Origin: Nonomuraea polychroma
GTDB taxonomy: Bacteria; Actinomycetota; Actinomycetes; Streptosporangiales; Streptosporangiaceae
DNA: 64,000 bases
NCBI RefSeq assembly: GCF_004011505.1
Contig: NZ_SAUN01000001.1
Span: forward strand, 4,836,001 to 4,900,000
Reading direction: 5' to 3'
In this document: piece after piece, positions 16,438 to 24,417 of the stretch
Numbering within the stretch: the first letter of the stretch is position 1
How the letters are laid out: each line of letters opens with the position of its first letter
Translations under genes and position numbers: made by a program
Notes under the pieces: model-generated
Database searches by the model: none
What the model saw: only the letters and a program-made list of their open reading frames with translations
Told to the model about the DNA's origin: nothing

Positions 16438-16465
16438 GACGAGACCGTCTTGCCGAAATGTGACA
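16438..16465 (-). promoter_or_regulatory. ECF41-type promoter for membrane protein-NmrA-sigma operon
   Basis: On the minus strand: TGTCACA (16465-16459), 17 bases, CGTC (16441-16438). Both boxes match the published ECF41 consensus exactly. The start codon follows within about ten bases of the -10 box. Confidence 0.72.
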
Positions 16466-16923
16466 CCGGCTGGGACTCGCCGTGGTCTCGCGCTCTATCA
16501 GGCCGCAGGCCGCCACCCAGGGGACCGTCTGGGTGACCTGGTAGCCGGGCTGCCTGAGCAGTCGGCGGACGGCGCGCACGATGGGCGGAGATGCCCATCC
16601 CCCGCCGCCCGGAAGGCATCCACCGCTTCACGTCCTGCAGGTGGATGAGATCCCCGCCCGGATTATTGACCACAAGCGACGTCGGCGCCGGGATCTCAAT
16701 GCCCACCTAAGTGGTCGACTTCGACTGAACCTGGTGTGCGACCTATATGTCACCAGCATCGACACCTGAACGCCGACGCACGACCGGCCCCAATCCGTCA
16801 ACCTACGAGAGCCTTCCCGGCCGGACTACTTAGCTCACGAGTGCGACCGCCAGGTGGCCCCAGCCCTGATCAGCCGAACGGCAGGACTTGGTTTTCGAAG
16901 CGGCGGAAGGTCCCGTCGAACGG
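16466..16923. other. 458 bases without a recognisable gene
   Basis: The minus strand contains MGIEIPAPTSLVVNNPGGDL and IHLQDVKRWMPSG (about 16640-16706) in one frame and AVRRLLRQPGYQVTQTVPWV in another. They look like protein but fit no family I know and are not continuous with any start. Probably eroded. Confidence 0.3.
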
Positions 16924-17837
16924 TCACTCCCCCGTGCCCGAGCTCGTACCGGAGACCAGGCCGAGAACCCGCTCGGTCCGGCCATCCTCGGCGGGCATCG
17001 CGTCGAGGATGGCGCGGGCGCGGGAGGCCACCAGGTCGGCCGCCATCCGGTCGGTCAGGATATAGAGACGGCCGTCCAGGAACGCCTCGACGACCTGCTC
17101 GCCCACCGTGTCGATGTCGCGGCCGTGAGCGCCGATGATCTCGGTCCCCTGCCTTGCCAGCTGCGCCACCCGCGCCCGCTCCCCGGGCGGCAGGACGTCG
17201 TCGGGCGCCGCGTTCAGGCTGTTGATCGGGATGCCTGTGGCCACCAGGCCCGGGAGGAGCACGCTCGCCCCGATGGAGGTGCCTTCGTCGCGCAAGCCGA
17301 GTGAAGCGCCTCGGTCAGTGCGATGACGGCAGCCTTGGAGGCGGTGTAGTCGTAGGCGGCGCTGCGACCCGGGAAGACGCCCAGGCCGGCGACCGAGGCG
17401 GTGTTGACGATGTGGCCGGGTCCTCCCCGGCTCAGCATCCTGGGCAGGAAAGTCTGCACGCCGTTGTTCACGCCGTCGAGGTTCACACCGGCGATGTAGT
17501 CCCAGATCGGATAGGTGACCTGCTCGGAGATCTTGCGCAGGCTGAGGCCGACGCCGACGTTGTTGATCAGCGGGGTGACCGGGCCGAGCCGCTGCTCGGT
17601 CGCGTCGGCCACGGCGGTGAAGGCGGTGCGGTCGCGGACGTCGAGCTCGAAGGTCTGCACGCTCTCAGCATCCGGGGTGAGGGCCGCCAGCTCGCTCTTG
17701 GCCGCGTCGAGAGCCGCGGCGTCGATATCGGCCAGCGCCACTCGCACTCCCTGGCGGGCCAGAGCCCGTGCGATGCCGAGCCCGATGCCTTGCGCGCCCC
17801 CGGTGATGAAGGCCGTCGCGCCAGACAGGTTCTCCAT
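16924..17837 (-). pseudogene. Short-chain dehydrogenase with one frameshift
   Basis: ATG 17837 follows AAGGTGGAAC. Reads MENLSGATAFITGGAQGIGL, DIDAAALDAAKSELAALTP, LINNVGVGLSL, NTASVAGLGVFPG and the catalytic YDYTASKAAV, all classical SDR features. At about 17300 one base is missing in the Ala-Leu codons of HSA-LRDEG; the remaining ~120 residues (EGTSIGASVLLPGLVATGIP to SGTSSGTGE) are in the next frame to a stop at 16924. One deletion separates it from a complete ~300-residue enzyme, so it is either a recent pseudogene or a sequence error. It is divergent from a TetR gene that probably controls it. Confidence 0.85.
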
Positions 17838-17902
17838 GTTCCACCTTAAGTAGAGATTCCTTCTTAGTAGAGAATCTATACAATTATGGGCTACTTACTA
17901 TC
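17838..17902. promoter_or_regulatory. AT-rich divergent control region with direct repeats
   Basis: The 65 bases between SDR and tetR genes are far richer in A+T than the surroundings. AGTAGAGATTC (17849-17859) and AGTAGAGAATC (17866-17876) are direct repeats with one mismatch and a 17-base period; CTACTTACT (17891-17899) is a related inverted half-site. AGATTC/GAATCT also form an inverted pair. Likely binding sites of the TetR protein and the promoters of both genes. Confidence 0.6.
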
Positions 17903-18571
17903 ATGGCCGTCATGGACGAACCGATCGGGCTGCGCGAGCGCAAGAAGCAGCGCACGCGGCGCACCCTCATCGAGACCGGGATGCGCCTCTTCGACGAGGT
18001 AGGATACGAGGCCACCACGGTCGCCGACATCTGTGCGGCGGCCGAGTTGTCGCCTGCGGCGTTTTATAAGCACTTCCCGGGCAAGGACGACCTCGTCTTC
18101 GCCGACCAGCCCGAACGGATCGCGGCCGTCTGCGACCTCATAGCCGGTCGCCAGCCGGGCGAGTCGCTGGAGTCCCTGATCACCCGCTGCATGGCGACGG
18201 CGCTGGACCCCAAGCGGTGGGTCCTCGCACCGGGTGAAAGCGACCTCGCCGCGATCCGGACCCGTCTCATCACGACTGTGCCTGCGCTGCGCGCGATCAC
18301 GTTGCGATGGCTGTTCGACGCGCAGCACGAGTGGGCCCAGGCGCTAGAGGCGGCCTATCCGGGAGAACTGGACGACATCACCGCCCACGCCCTCATCGGG
18401 TCGGTGATGGGCGCCGTGATCAGCGCCTCGATGGCCAACCTTGGCAAAGGGCAGGACGCCGCACCCATGGCGGAGATCGCCGTACGTGCCACGCGGATCG
18501 CCATGGAGGGCTTCCCACACCGATGCCCTGATGAGATCAACCACATCCCAGCAGTCGAAGTCAACCTCTGA
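17903..18571 (+). CDS. TetR-family transcriptional regulator
   Basis: 222 residues from ATG 17903 (a second ATG is three codons on). N-terminal HTH: RKKQRTRRTLIETGMRLFDE, VGYEATTVADICAAAELSPA and AFYKHFPGKDDLVF. The ligand-binding part, QRR-free and rich in Ala/Leu, is not assignable to a subfamily with confidence. Divergent from the frameshifted SDR with a repeat-bearing 65-base intergenic region, the usual geometry of autoregulated TetR-SDR pairs. If the SDR is truly broken the regulator now controls only itself. Confidence 0.92.
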   Translation: MAVMDEPIGLRERKKQRTRRTLIETGMRLFDEVGYEATTVADICAAAELSPAAFYKHFPGKDDLVFADQPERIAAVCDLIAGRQPGESLESLITRCMATALDPKRWVLAPGESDLAAIRTRLITTVPALRAITLRWLFDAQHEWAQALEAAYPGELDDITAHALIGSVMGAVISASMANLGKGQDAAPMAEIAVRATRIAMEGFPHRCPDEINHIPAVEVNL

Positions 18572-18659
18572 GAAACCTCCAGCGCGGACCACTACCGGGG
18601 CTGCGCCCCACCCCATGAATCCTGACGGGGCTCCGGTTGCTGTGGGCGGAAAAGGGCTC

Positions 18660-18985
18660 CGGTCGGCGGCGAAACGATGACGAGTTCTCCCTCGCTCTGA
18701 TGCTCGACCGGCCCGTCTCCGGGCGGATCTTCTTCGAGCAGATGCTGCCCGACAATCTCGACATCGGCCACCCCGACAAGGTCGGCCTAGTGTTCGCCAA
18801 GCAGATCCATCCACGGCCGCAAGAAGCCACAGACGCTGATTGGCGTGAAAGCCGACCTGCGCCAGAGGGGGTAGGTCGGACAGCCGTTTGCCGAGGTAGA
18901 AGTCCTCGGGTCTCGGTCCGCAGGGCTCTGCCTTCCTTGTGGTACTGCTTGATCTTGGTCGACTTGTAGCCGATGCGCTGGCTCG
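18660..18985. pseudogene. Unrecognised repeated gene family, third relic, internally inverted
   Basis: Plus strand 18690-18810 reads LMLDRPVSGRIFFEQMLPDN and LDIGHPDKVGLVFAKQI, matching FFEALIADNLDIGRP of copy 1. The segment that should follow lies on the minus strand: GYKSTKIKQYHKEGRALRTE, then after a frameshift EDFYLGKRLSDLPPLAQVGF and HANQRLWLL (18985 down to 18820), equivalent to YKHSRIKQYLKDGRAMRIE in copy 1. So the relic is broken at about 18815 and its second half is inverted. It represents a different subfamily from the other two copies. Confidence 0.55.
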
Positions 18986-19191
18986 GATGACGCCCTCGGT
19001 GATGACCGACCTCGGCCACCGCCACGCGCAGCTGCTCACCCGGGTTCACGCCCGTATCCTGCGGACGGCCTGGCCGAACTCCACGACCCCGACCCGCCAC
19101 AGCACAGCCGATCACGACAAGCGCACCGCGCCTTCGACCAGGCCCTTGACGATCTCATCCACACTGCCGGATTCACCACATCAGAAGCGGC
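18986..19191. other. Possible transposase tail, unassigned
   Basis: Plus strand reads RHAQLLTRVHARILR and, after a shift, LHDPDPPQHSRSRQAHRAFD and QALDDLIHTAGF. This has the look of a mobile-element protein C-terminus, but I cannot name the family. Confidence 0.3.
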
Positions 19192-20136
19192 CTACTGCTG
19201 TGGCCCCATCCTCCAAGACCGGAGCTTCTCGGGGTTGCGTACCGCCCAGATGTGCTTGATCCGGTCGCCTGCGACCTCGAACGCCATCACCACCACAGTG
19301 ACGCCATCCTGCTGAGCCACCAGACCAGGCTGACCGTTGACCGTACGCTCCAGGACCGTCAGGCCGGGTGCCTTGCCGGCGATGGCCAGGGCGTAGCGCG
19401 CGATCTGCTCGCTGCCTGCGATGGGGTGGAGCCCTGCGTCGACGAGGCCGCCGCCGTCGCCGATCGCCGTCGCGTCGGGGTCGAGGAGGCCGACGAGGGC
19501 GTCGATGTCCTTGGCTTGCCATGCCTGCTTGAAGTCGCTGACGATGCGGGACCGCTGGGCTGCCGGAGTCGTAGGAGCCTGCGAGGCGCGAATGCGACGG
19601 CGGGCCGAAGAGGCCAGCTGGCGGCATGCCGCCGGGGTACGGCCGACGATCTCGGCCACTTCGGCGAAGGAGTAGCGGAAGACATCGTGGAGGACGAACG
19701 TGACGCGCTCGGCCGGGGTCATCGATTCGAGTACGACGAGGAAGGCCATGTTGACCGACTCGTCGAGGGTGACCCGGTCGGCCGGGTCGGCCGTTGTGCC
19801 GCCTGGCTGCCCGGTGATCCACTCCGTACGATCGGGCAGCGGCTCCGGGACCCACTCGCCCACGTAGCGCTCCCGCCGCGCCGGTGCCGAGCCGAGCAGG
19901 TCGAGGCAGACGCGACTGGCGACCTTCGTCAGCCAGGCGCGGGGGGATTCGATGGCTTCCCGCTGCTGCGGGGACATCGCGTACCAGCGGAGGTAGGTCT
20001 CCTGAACAACGTCCTCAGCGTCGGCCAGTGAACCGAGAAGCCGGTACGCGACGTTGATCAGCTGGCGCCGCTCGCTCACGATCGCGTTCAGAGTCGGATC
20101 GAACCGGCCATGTCCTGAGTCGGATGGGGTGGTCAT
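19192..20136 (-). CDS. ECF41-family sigma factor, paralogue A
   Basis: 314 residues from ATG 20136 (ribosome site AAGGGAG). Sigma2 ERRQLINVAYRLLGSLADAE, DVVQETYLRWYAM; linker WVPEPLPDRTEW; sigma4 MTPAERVTFVLHDVFRYSFA and EIVGRTPAACRQLASSARR. SnoaL-like extension with DGGG (AIGDGGGLVDAGLHP) and NPEKL near the end, as expected for ECF41. About three quarters identical by eye to paralogue B at 37848, including upstream sequence. An ECF41-type promoter at 20179-20205 drives it, back to back with one facing the AhpD-like gene, so it likely activates both itself and that neighbour. Confidence 0.93.
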   Translation of the reverse strand: MTTPSDSGHGRFDPTLNAIVSERRQLINVAYRLLGSLADAEDVVQETYLRWYAMSPQQREAIESPRAWLTKVASRVCLDLLGSAPARRERYVGEWVPEPLPDRTEWITGQPGGTTADPADRVTLDESVNMAFLVVLESMTPAERVTFVLHDVFRYSFAEVAEIVGRTPAACRQLASSARRRIRASQAPTTPAAQRSRIVSDFKQAWQAKDIDALVGLLDPDATAIGDGGGLVDAGLHPIAGSEQIARYALAIAGKAPGLTVLERTVNGQPGLVAQQDGVTVVVMAFEVAGDRIKHIWAVRNPEKLRSWRMGPQQ

Positions 20137-20178
20137 GGTGTCGCCGACTCCCTTGGTCGCATCTGCCCTCACCAGATC

Positions 20179-20205
20179 GACGAGACAGCGCACCGGATTG
20201 TGACG
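20179..20205 (-). promoter_or_regulatory. ECF41-type promoter of sigma paralogue A
   Basis: Minus strand CGTCACA (20205-20199), 16 bases, CGTC (20182-20179); one mismatch to TGTCACA. About 43 bases upstream of the sigma ATG. Confidence 0.62.
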
Positions 20206-20216
20206 TCGGCGCGTCG

Positions 20217-20243
20217 CCTCACATTTCGAGAGGCTGTGTCGTC
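20217..20243 (+). promoter_or_regulatory. ECF41-type promoter facing AhpD-like gene
   Basis: Plus strand CCTCACA (20217-20223), 16 bases, CGTC (20240-20243). Its -35 box is 11 bases from the divergent -35 of the sigma gene. The leader to the AhpD-like ATG is long (~178 bases) and contains a stray AGGAGG at about 20263, hinting that another gene once lay directly downstream. Confidence 0.58.
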
Positions 20244-20421
20244 GGACTAGTGAGACACCATCCAGGAGGCAGGAAAGCTCAGCGACCCCGGCCGGGACGC
20301 GGATCGCCGTTGAGTACCCGTGTCGGAACGCGTGATCGTCCCCGCGTTCCCTTGATGGATGACCAACTCCATCAGGTCACAAGCCTCGAAACACTGGTGA
20401 GATTGAGAAGGGAATCCCTCC

Positions 20422-20928
20422 ATGTCCACGCCCACGATGCCTCAGCAGGACGACCTCCAGTCGCGTCTGCCCGACCCCGCCCAGTTCTTCCCCGAGATGG
20501 CGGAGATCGCGGGAGGCATGTCCAAGGCCACACTGAACGGTTCGATTCCGCGGACCACCATCAGCCTGGTGCAGCTCCGTGCCGGGCAGATCGTCGGCAG
20601 CACGTATCACACCGTCCGGCAGACCGGCCTCCTCCGCAAGGCCGGGGAGACGGAGGAGCGCATCACCGCCGTGGCGTCATGGCAGGACGCCCCCTACTTC
20701 ACCGACGCCGAACGGGTCGCGCTGGAGCTCGTGGAGGCCGTCCTCACCCCGAACCCGTCCGGGGAGCGCGTCCCCGACGAGCTGTACGCCAAGGCGTCCG
20801 CCCACTACGACGACAAGGCGCTCTGGACGCTGACCCTGGCGATCAGCCAGATCTGCTTCTTCATCCCCGTCGCTCTCATCGCCAAGCCGATCCCCGGTAA
20901 GGCCCCGGGGAAGAATTACAGCAGGTAA
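20422..20928 (+). CDS. AhpD-like / carboxymuconolactone decarboxylase-fold protein lacking the Cys pair
   Basis: 168 residues from ATG 20422 (AAGGGAATCCCTCC before it). The fold signature is present: TTISLVQLRAGQIVGSTYHT, VRQTGLLRKAGETEERITAV, WQDAPYFTDAERVALELVEA and LTLAISQICFFIPVALIAKP. In AhpD-type peroxidase partners the loop is C-x-x-C-x-x-H; here it is GSTYHT, so both redox cysteines are gone and only the His remains. It may be a non-redox member or a degenerate partner. CMD-fold genes are the classic C partner of ECF41 sigma factors, and this one is divergent from such a gene with an ECF41-type promoter upstream. Confidence 0.85.
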   Translation: MSTPTMPQQDDLQSRLPDPAQFFPEMAEIAGGMSKATLNGSIPRTTISLVQLRAGQIVGSTYHTVRQTGLLRKAGETEERITAVASWQDAPYFTDAERVALELVEAVLTPNPSGERVPDELYAKASAHYDDKALWTLTLAISQICFFIPVALIAKPIPGKAPGKNYSR

Positions 20929-20940
20929 CGCCCGACAGTC

Positions 20941-20975
20941 TCAGGGTGAGGGCACGGCAACGTGCCTCATCCTGA
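20941..20975 (+). terminator. Stem-loop downstream of AhpD-like gene
   Basis: TCAGG-G-TGAGGGCACG, loop GCAA, CGTGCCTCATCCTGA: about 15 pairs with one bulged G and one G-T pair, starting 13 bases after the stop. No T tract, as usual in actinomycetes. Confidence 0.7.
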
Positions 20976-21109
20976 GCACGGCCGGCTCTGAGCCCAATCC
21001 CAACGCCGCGCGCCGCAGTGTCCCAGCCACCGCCGCGCCGCGTTGCCGTCGCGCCACATCCATTGAGGAAGCCATGAACCGCCTCCCCGCGACCCTTGGG
21101 CCATCGCGT

Positions 21110-21296
21110 GCTGCCGGCAGAGCACGGCTTCGGCCCGGGCTGGTGGGGCGGGCAGCGGGCCGGCTTCTCTGCGACCACGCAGTTCAACCGGCGTGACTTC
21201 GGCATCGACATCGCCATCCCGACGGACGGCGGTGGCGTCGTGCTCGGCGACAAGGTGTCGATCAGCCTCGAGATCCAGGCCGTCCTGGAGAAGTGA
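21110..21296 (+). pseudogene. YceI-family C-terminal remnant
   Basis: GFGPGWWGGQRAGFSATTQF, NRRDFGIDIAIPTDGGGVVL, GDKVSISLEIQAVLEK. The last part is the well-known ending of YceI lipocalin-like polyisoprenoid-binding proteins (RkDFG... v-iGD-V-i-ieiea). The first two thirds of the gene are missing and no start can be chosen. Confidence 0.75.
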
Positions 21297-21441
21297 CCCG
21301 CCCCGGACGCCTGCCGCACACCGGCAGCCGTGTCTCCCGCTGCTGTGAGCAGCGACAACCATCCGAAATGATCACATCGACTCTGAAGAGGAAACCGCAT
21401 GTCAACAGCCCAGGCAACCAGTAACAAGAGGAGGACGTCTC

Positions 21442-22475
21442 ATGGTCGCCCCAGCTAGCGGTTTCCGCGCGGCCACGTCGGCCCCGTCCGATGCCCGTGG
21501 ACCGAACGACGCCCCCTGGGTAGATGGGGGCTTACGGGTGACGATCTGGAATGACTGGGTCACCGGCACGGATGTTCGTCGTGAGCTCATCTCCTCCGAC
21601 GGAGGTGATCTCTCCACAGGCACACGCGTGGTCGATCTCGGCGTGGTCGTTTTGGCGGTGAAGCGATTCCGCCCGGCAAACCTGAAGCGAGAGGCCGATC
21701 GGATGCGGGCCGAAGGCGAGGACATCATCCAGCTCATCTTGCCCCTGCACGGGACCGTGAACGCGACGTGGGCCGGACGGCAGGACACCGTGAGCGTGGG
21801 CGATTTGTACGCGCACGACCTGGCCCAGCTCCAGGAGATGAGCCTGCGATCCGATGGGCGAGATGCCCTGGAACTGGCCCTGGTCGCCATCCCGAAGCCG
21901 GTGCTGCCCCTTCCAGGCGGCGTGATCAATTCCGCGCTGGGACATAGCATGCCCGGCGACCGCGGAATGAGCGCGCTGCTCAAGCGATTCATCGAGAAGC
22001 TCTCCGATGAGAAGCTGTCGCTCAACGCGGCAGACCACCAGCGGCTGGGCACAGTCCTGGTGGCGCTCGTGACCGCATGCTTTTCCAGCCTGCTCGAATC
22101 CAGGCCGGCCCTGCGGCCGGGCCCCCACGGCAGGCCCTCGCCCTGCGCATCCGCACCTACATTCAGCGCCATCTGCACGATTCCGAGCTGACCCCGCGGT
22201 CGGTCGCCGCGGCACACCACATCTCGGTCAGCCACCTTCACCGGCTCTTCCAGGAGCAAGGCGACACGGTCTCGGCGTGGATACGCGATCAACGCCTGGA
22301 GCGCACACGTCGTGACCTCGCCGACGCGGCCTTGATCGACGTGCCTATCTACAAAATCGCCGCTCGATGGGGTTTCACCAGAGCGGCCGACTTCAGCCGC
22401 GCCTTCCGCACGGCCTACGGCGTGTCCCCACGGGAGTTCAGGTCCCAGACGGCCCGCCGGTCGTCACGTTCGTAA
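21442..22475 (+). pseudogene. AraC-family regulator, paralogue 1, one frameshift
   Basis: ATG 21442 follows GAGGAGGACGTCTC. The N-terminal ligand domain (AraC_binding_2 type) reads DVRRELISSDGGDLSTGTRV, DIIQLILPLHGTVNATWAGR and GDLYAHDLAQLQEMSLRSDG. Near 22125 the sequence has CCCCCACGGCAGG where paralogues 2 and 3 have one more base (TTCCCAACGGCAGA), so the frame is lost; the HTH_18 domain LALRIRTYIQRHLHDSELTP, HISVSHLHRLFQEQGDTVSA and ARWGFTRAADFSRAFRTAYG follows in the next frame to 22475. Its 3' end overlaps a fossil MFS tail by 38 bases, like the other two copies. Confidence 0.88.
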
Positions 22476-22617
22476 ATACTGGACGTGCGGATAGGGATTG
22501 GTGGGCGGTGCCGCAGCACAGCGCGGCAGCGACGGACCCGATGCCGCTCCGCCCCACGCTGGCCGAGGCGGTGACCCCGCCCTCCGGCGCCCATCCGGTC
22601 AGAGGAACCCTGTTTGG
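22438..22617 (-). pseudogene. MFS transporter tail, fossil 1
   Basis: Minus strand NRVPLTGWAPEGGVTASASV, GRSGIGSVAAALCCGTAHQS and TNVTTGGPSGT align with the last ~60 residues of the intact MFS protein at 29806-31041 (SGWVSELGVTASATVGLCGI, VAAAVCCGAAYSSASARSM, VASGEPSGT). Everything upstream of that tail is absent. The part overlapping the AraC gene (38 bases) is preserved, presumably because it codes on the other strand. Confidence 0.75.
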
Positions 22618-22910
22618 CGGTTCTGCCGACCTCGTAAATGGGCCGGGGGACGACGGTTGGGGATGCCCGGTGGGCGTCCGGTGCCCGGCTGGTGGATTCG
22701 GGTCCGCTGGCCAGGTGAGCATGGACGGGACGGAGCTCCGAAACCCCCGCGGGTCCGTCCGTGCGTGAAATCAGCTGGAGGAGGCTCAGTGAGCACTGGG
22801 GCTATTTCTCAGCCGAGTCCACACCGATCGAGTGATCTGTCTCACACGCTGTTATAACGATGGGCCACGCGGTGTCTTGATGCTGAACGCCCAAGAAGCA
22901 AGGAGACACC

Positions 22911-24104
22911 ATGACTGGGAACACCGATGTGGTGGTGATCGGCGGCGGATACGCCGGCGTCCTGGCGGCCAATCGCCTGATGCAGCGCGACGACGTGACA
23001 GTGACGCTGATCAACCCGCGCCCGACCTTCGTCGACCGGATCCGCCTGCACCAACTGGTGGGCGGAACCCACGACGCGGTCGTCGATTACCGCGACATCT
23101 TGGCCGGGGGTATCTGGCTGGTGGTCGACACCGTGACGCGGATCGACGCGGCCGAGCGGCGCGTGATGTTGGCGACCGGCGGCACCATCGGCTACGACTA
23201 CCTGATCTACGCGGTGGGAAGTGGCAGCGCCGACCCGAGTGTGCCCGGAGCGGCCGAGTTCGCCTACCAGATCGCCAGCCTTGAGGAGGCTCAGCGGCTA
23301 CGGGCGGTCCTCGACGCCGCTCCCGCAAGGGAAGCGGTGACCGTGATCGGAGCGGGTCCGGCCGGCATCGAGACCGCCGCCGAGCTGGCGGAGGCCGGCC
23401 GCGCCGTCACCCTGCTCTGCGGCGGGGTGCTGGGCCCGTACCTGCACCCGCGGGGGCGGCGCTCGGTCGCCAAGCAGCTGGCCCGACTCGGTGTGACCGT
23501 GCTCGACGGCCCCGACGCGACGGTGACGGCTGTGACGCGCGACACCGTGCAGCTTGCTGACGGCCGCGAGCTGCCGAGCGCGGTGACCATCTGGACCGCC
23601 GGGTTCGGCGTGCCGGACCTGGCCGCGCGCAGCGGGCTGAGCACCGACGCCGTGGGCCGCCTGCTCACGGACGAAACGTTGACCAGCGTGGATGACGCGC
23701 GCATCGTCGCGGCCGGGGATTCGGCGGCGCCGTCGGATCTGCCGTACCGGATGAGCTGCCAGGCCGCGGTTCAGCTGGGCCCGCACGCTGCGGACACGGT
23801 GCTCAGCCGGATCGCGGGCAAGCAGCCTGCCCCGTTGCACGTGGCGCTCTCGGCCCAGTGCATCAGCGTGGGTCGTCGCGCCGGGATCTACCAGTTCGCC
23901 CACCGGGACGACACCGCGATGATGCTCTACATCGGCGGGCGCCCGGGCGCGAAGGTCAAGGAGTTCGTGTGCTCGGGCCTTGTCAAGATGCTCGCTAAGG
24001 AGGCATGCAAGCCCGGTTCGCTCAACTGGCCGGCCTGGATCAGGGATGACAAGCGCCAGCAGTTGCTGCAGGCCAGGCGCGGCGAAGCGCTGGCCACCCG
24101 CTGA
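22911..24104 (+). CDS. NAD(P)/FAD-dependent oxidoreductase, NDH-2-like
   Basis: 397 residues from ATG 22911 behind AAGGAGACACC. Two dinucleotide motifs: FAD site DVVVIGGGYAGVLAANRLMQ and NAD site AVTVIGAGPAGIETAAELAE; GYDYLIYAVGSG and AGDSAA are the typical intermediate motifs of pyridine nucleotide-disulfide oxidoreductase class proteins. The C-terminal membrane helix of true type II NADH dehydrogenases is not evident (GSLNWPAWIRDDKRQQLLQA). Such genes regularly accompany ECF41 sigma factors as the oxidoreductase partner, and one lies 314 bases downstream. I saw no good ECF41 promoter in front of it. Confidence 0.9.
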   Translation: MTGNTDVVVIGGGYAGVLAANRLMQRDDVTVTLINPRPTFVDRIRLHQLVGGTHDAVVDYRDILAGGIWLVVDTVTRIDAAERRVMLATGGTIGYDYLIYAVGSGSADPSVPGAAEFAYQIASLEEAQRLRAVLDAAPAREAVTVIGAGPAGIETAAELAEAGRAVTLLCGGVLGPYLHPRGRRSVAKQLARLGVTVLDGPDATVTAVTRDTVQLADGRELPSAVTIWTAGFGVPDLAARSGLSTDAVGRLLTDETLTSVDDARIVAAGDSAAPSDLPYRMSCQAAVQLGPHAADTVLSRIAGKQPAPLHVALSAQCISVGRRAGIYQFAHRDDTAMMLYIGGRPGAKVKEFVCSGLVKMLAKEACKPGSLNWPAWIRDDKRQQLLQARRGEALATR

Positions 24105-24417
24105 ACGGCCGGCCCAGCCAAGCATTCGCGATCGGCCCAGGCGACCGTCAACGGAGCTGAACCGCGTGCGTGCGGCGACGCCCTCATCGCGGGGCGCCGC
24201 CTCACGCACGCGCTCATCGGCGGTTCTCCGAACGACTGAGCGACGGATCACCGTCACCGTGGCGTGTCGCAGCCGCGCACCGGGTGGTGTCCCGCTCACC
24301 ACCGCACCGGACCGCGAAGGCGGATCGAACTGCTGCCAGCGAAAGGACCTTACCGTGGATACACACTCGAACGCCTTCTGCGACCAGGGCCGGCCCGCGA
24401 AGGAGGGTGGTCGAGAA
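24105..24417. other. Spacer between oxidoreductase and sigma gene
   Basis: 313 bases. No gene or clear hairpin recognised. CGTCACC at about 24251 resembles an ECF41 -35 box but no CGTC follows at 16-17 bases. Confidence 0.4.

Noticed and set aside
22840..22900. ECF41 promoter for the NDH-like oxidoreductase (TCTCACA at about 22838)
   Set aside because: No CGTC at 16 or 17 bases downstream; the likeness is limited to the -35 box.
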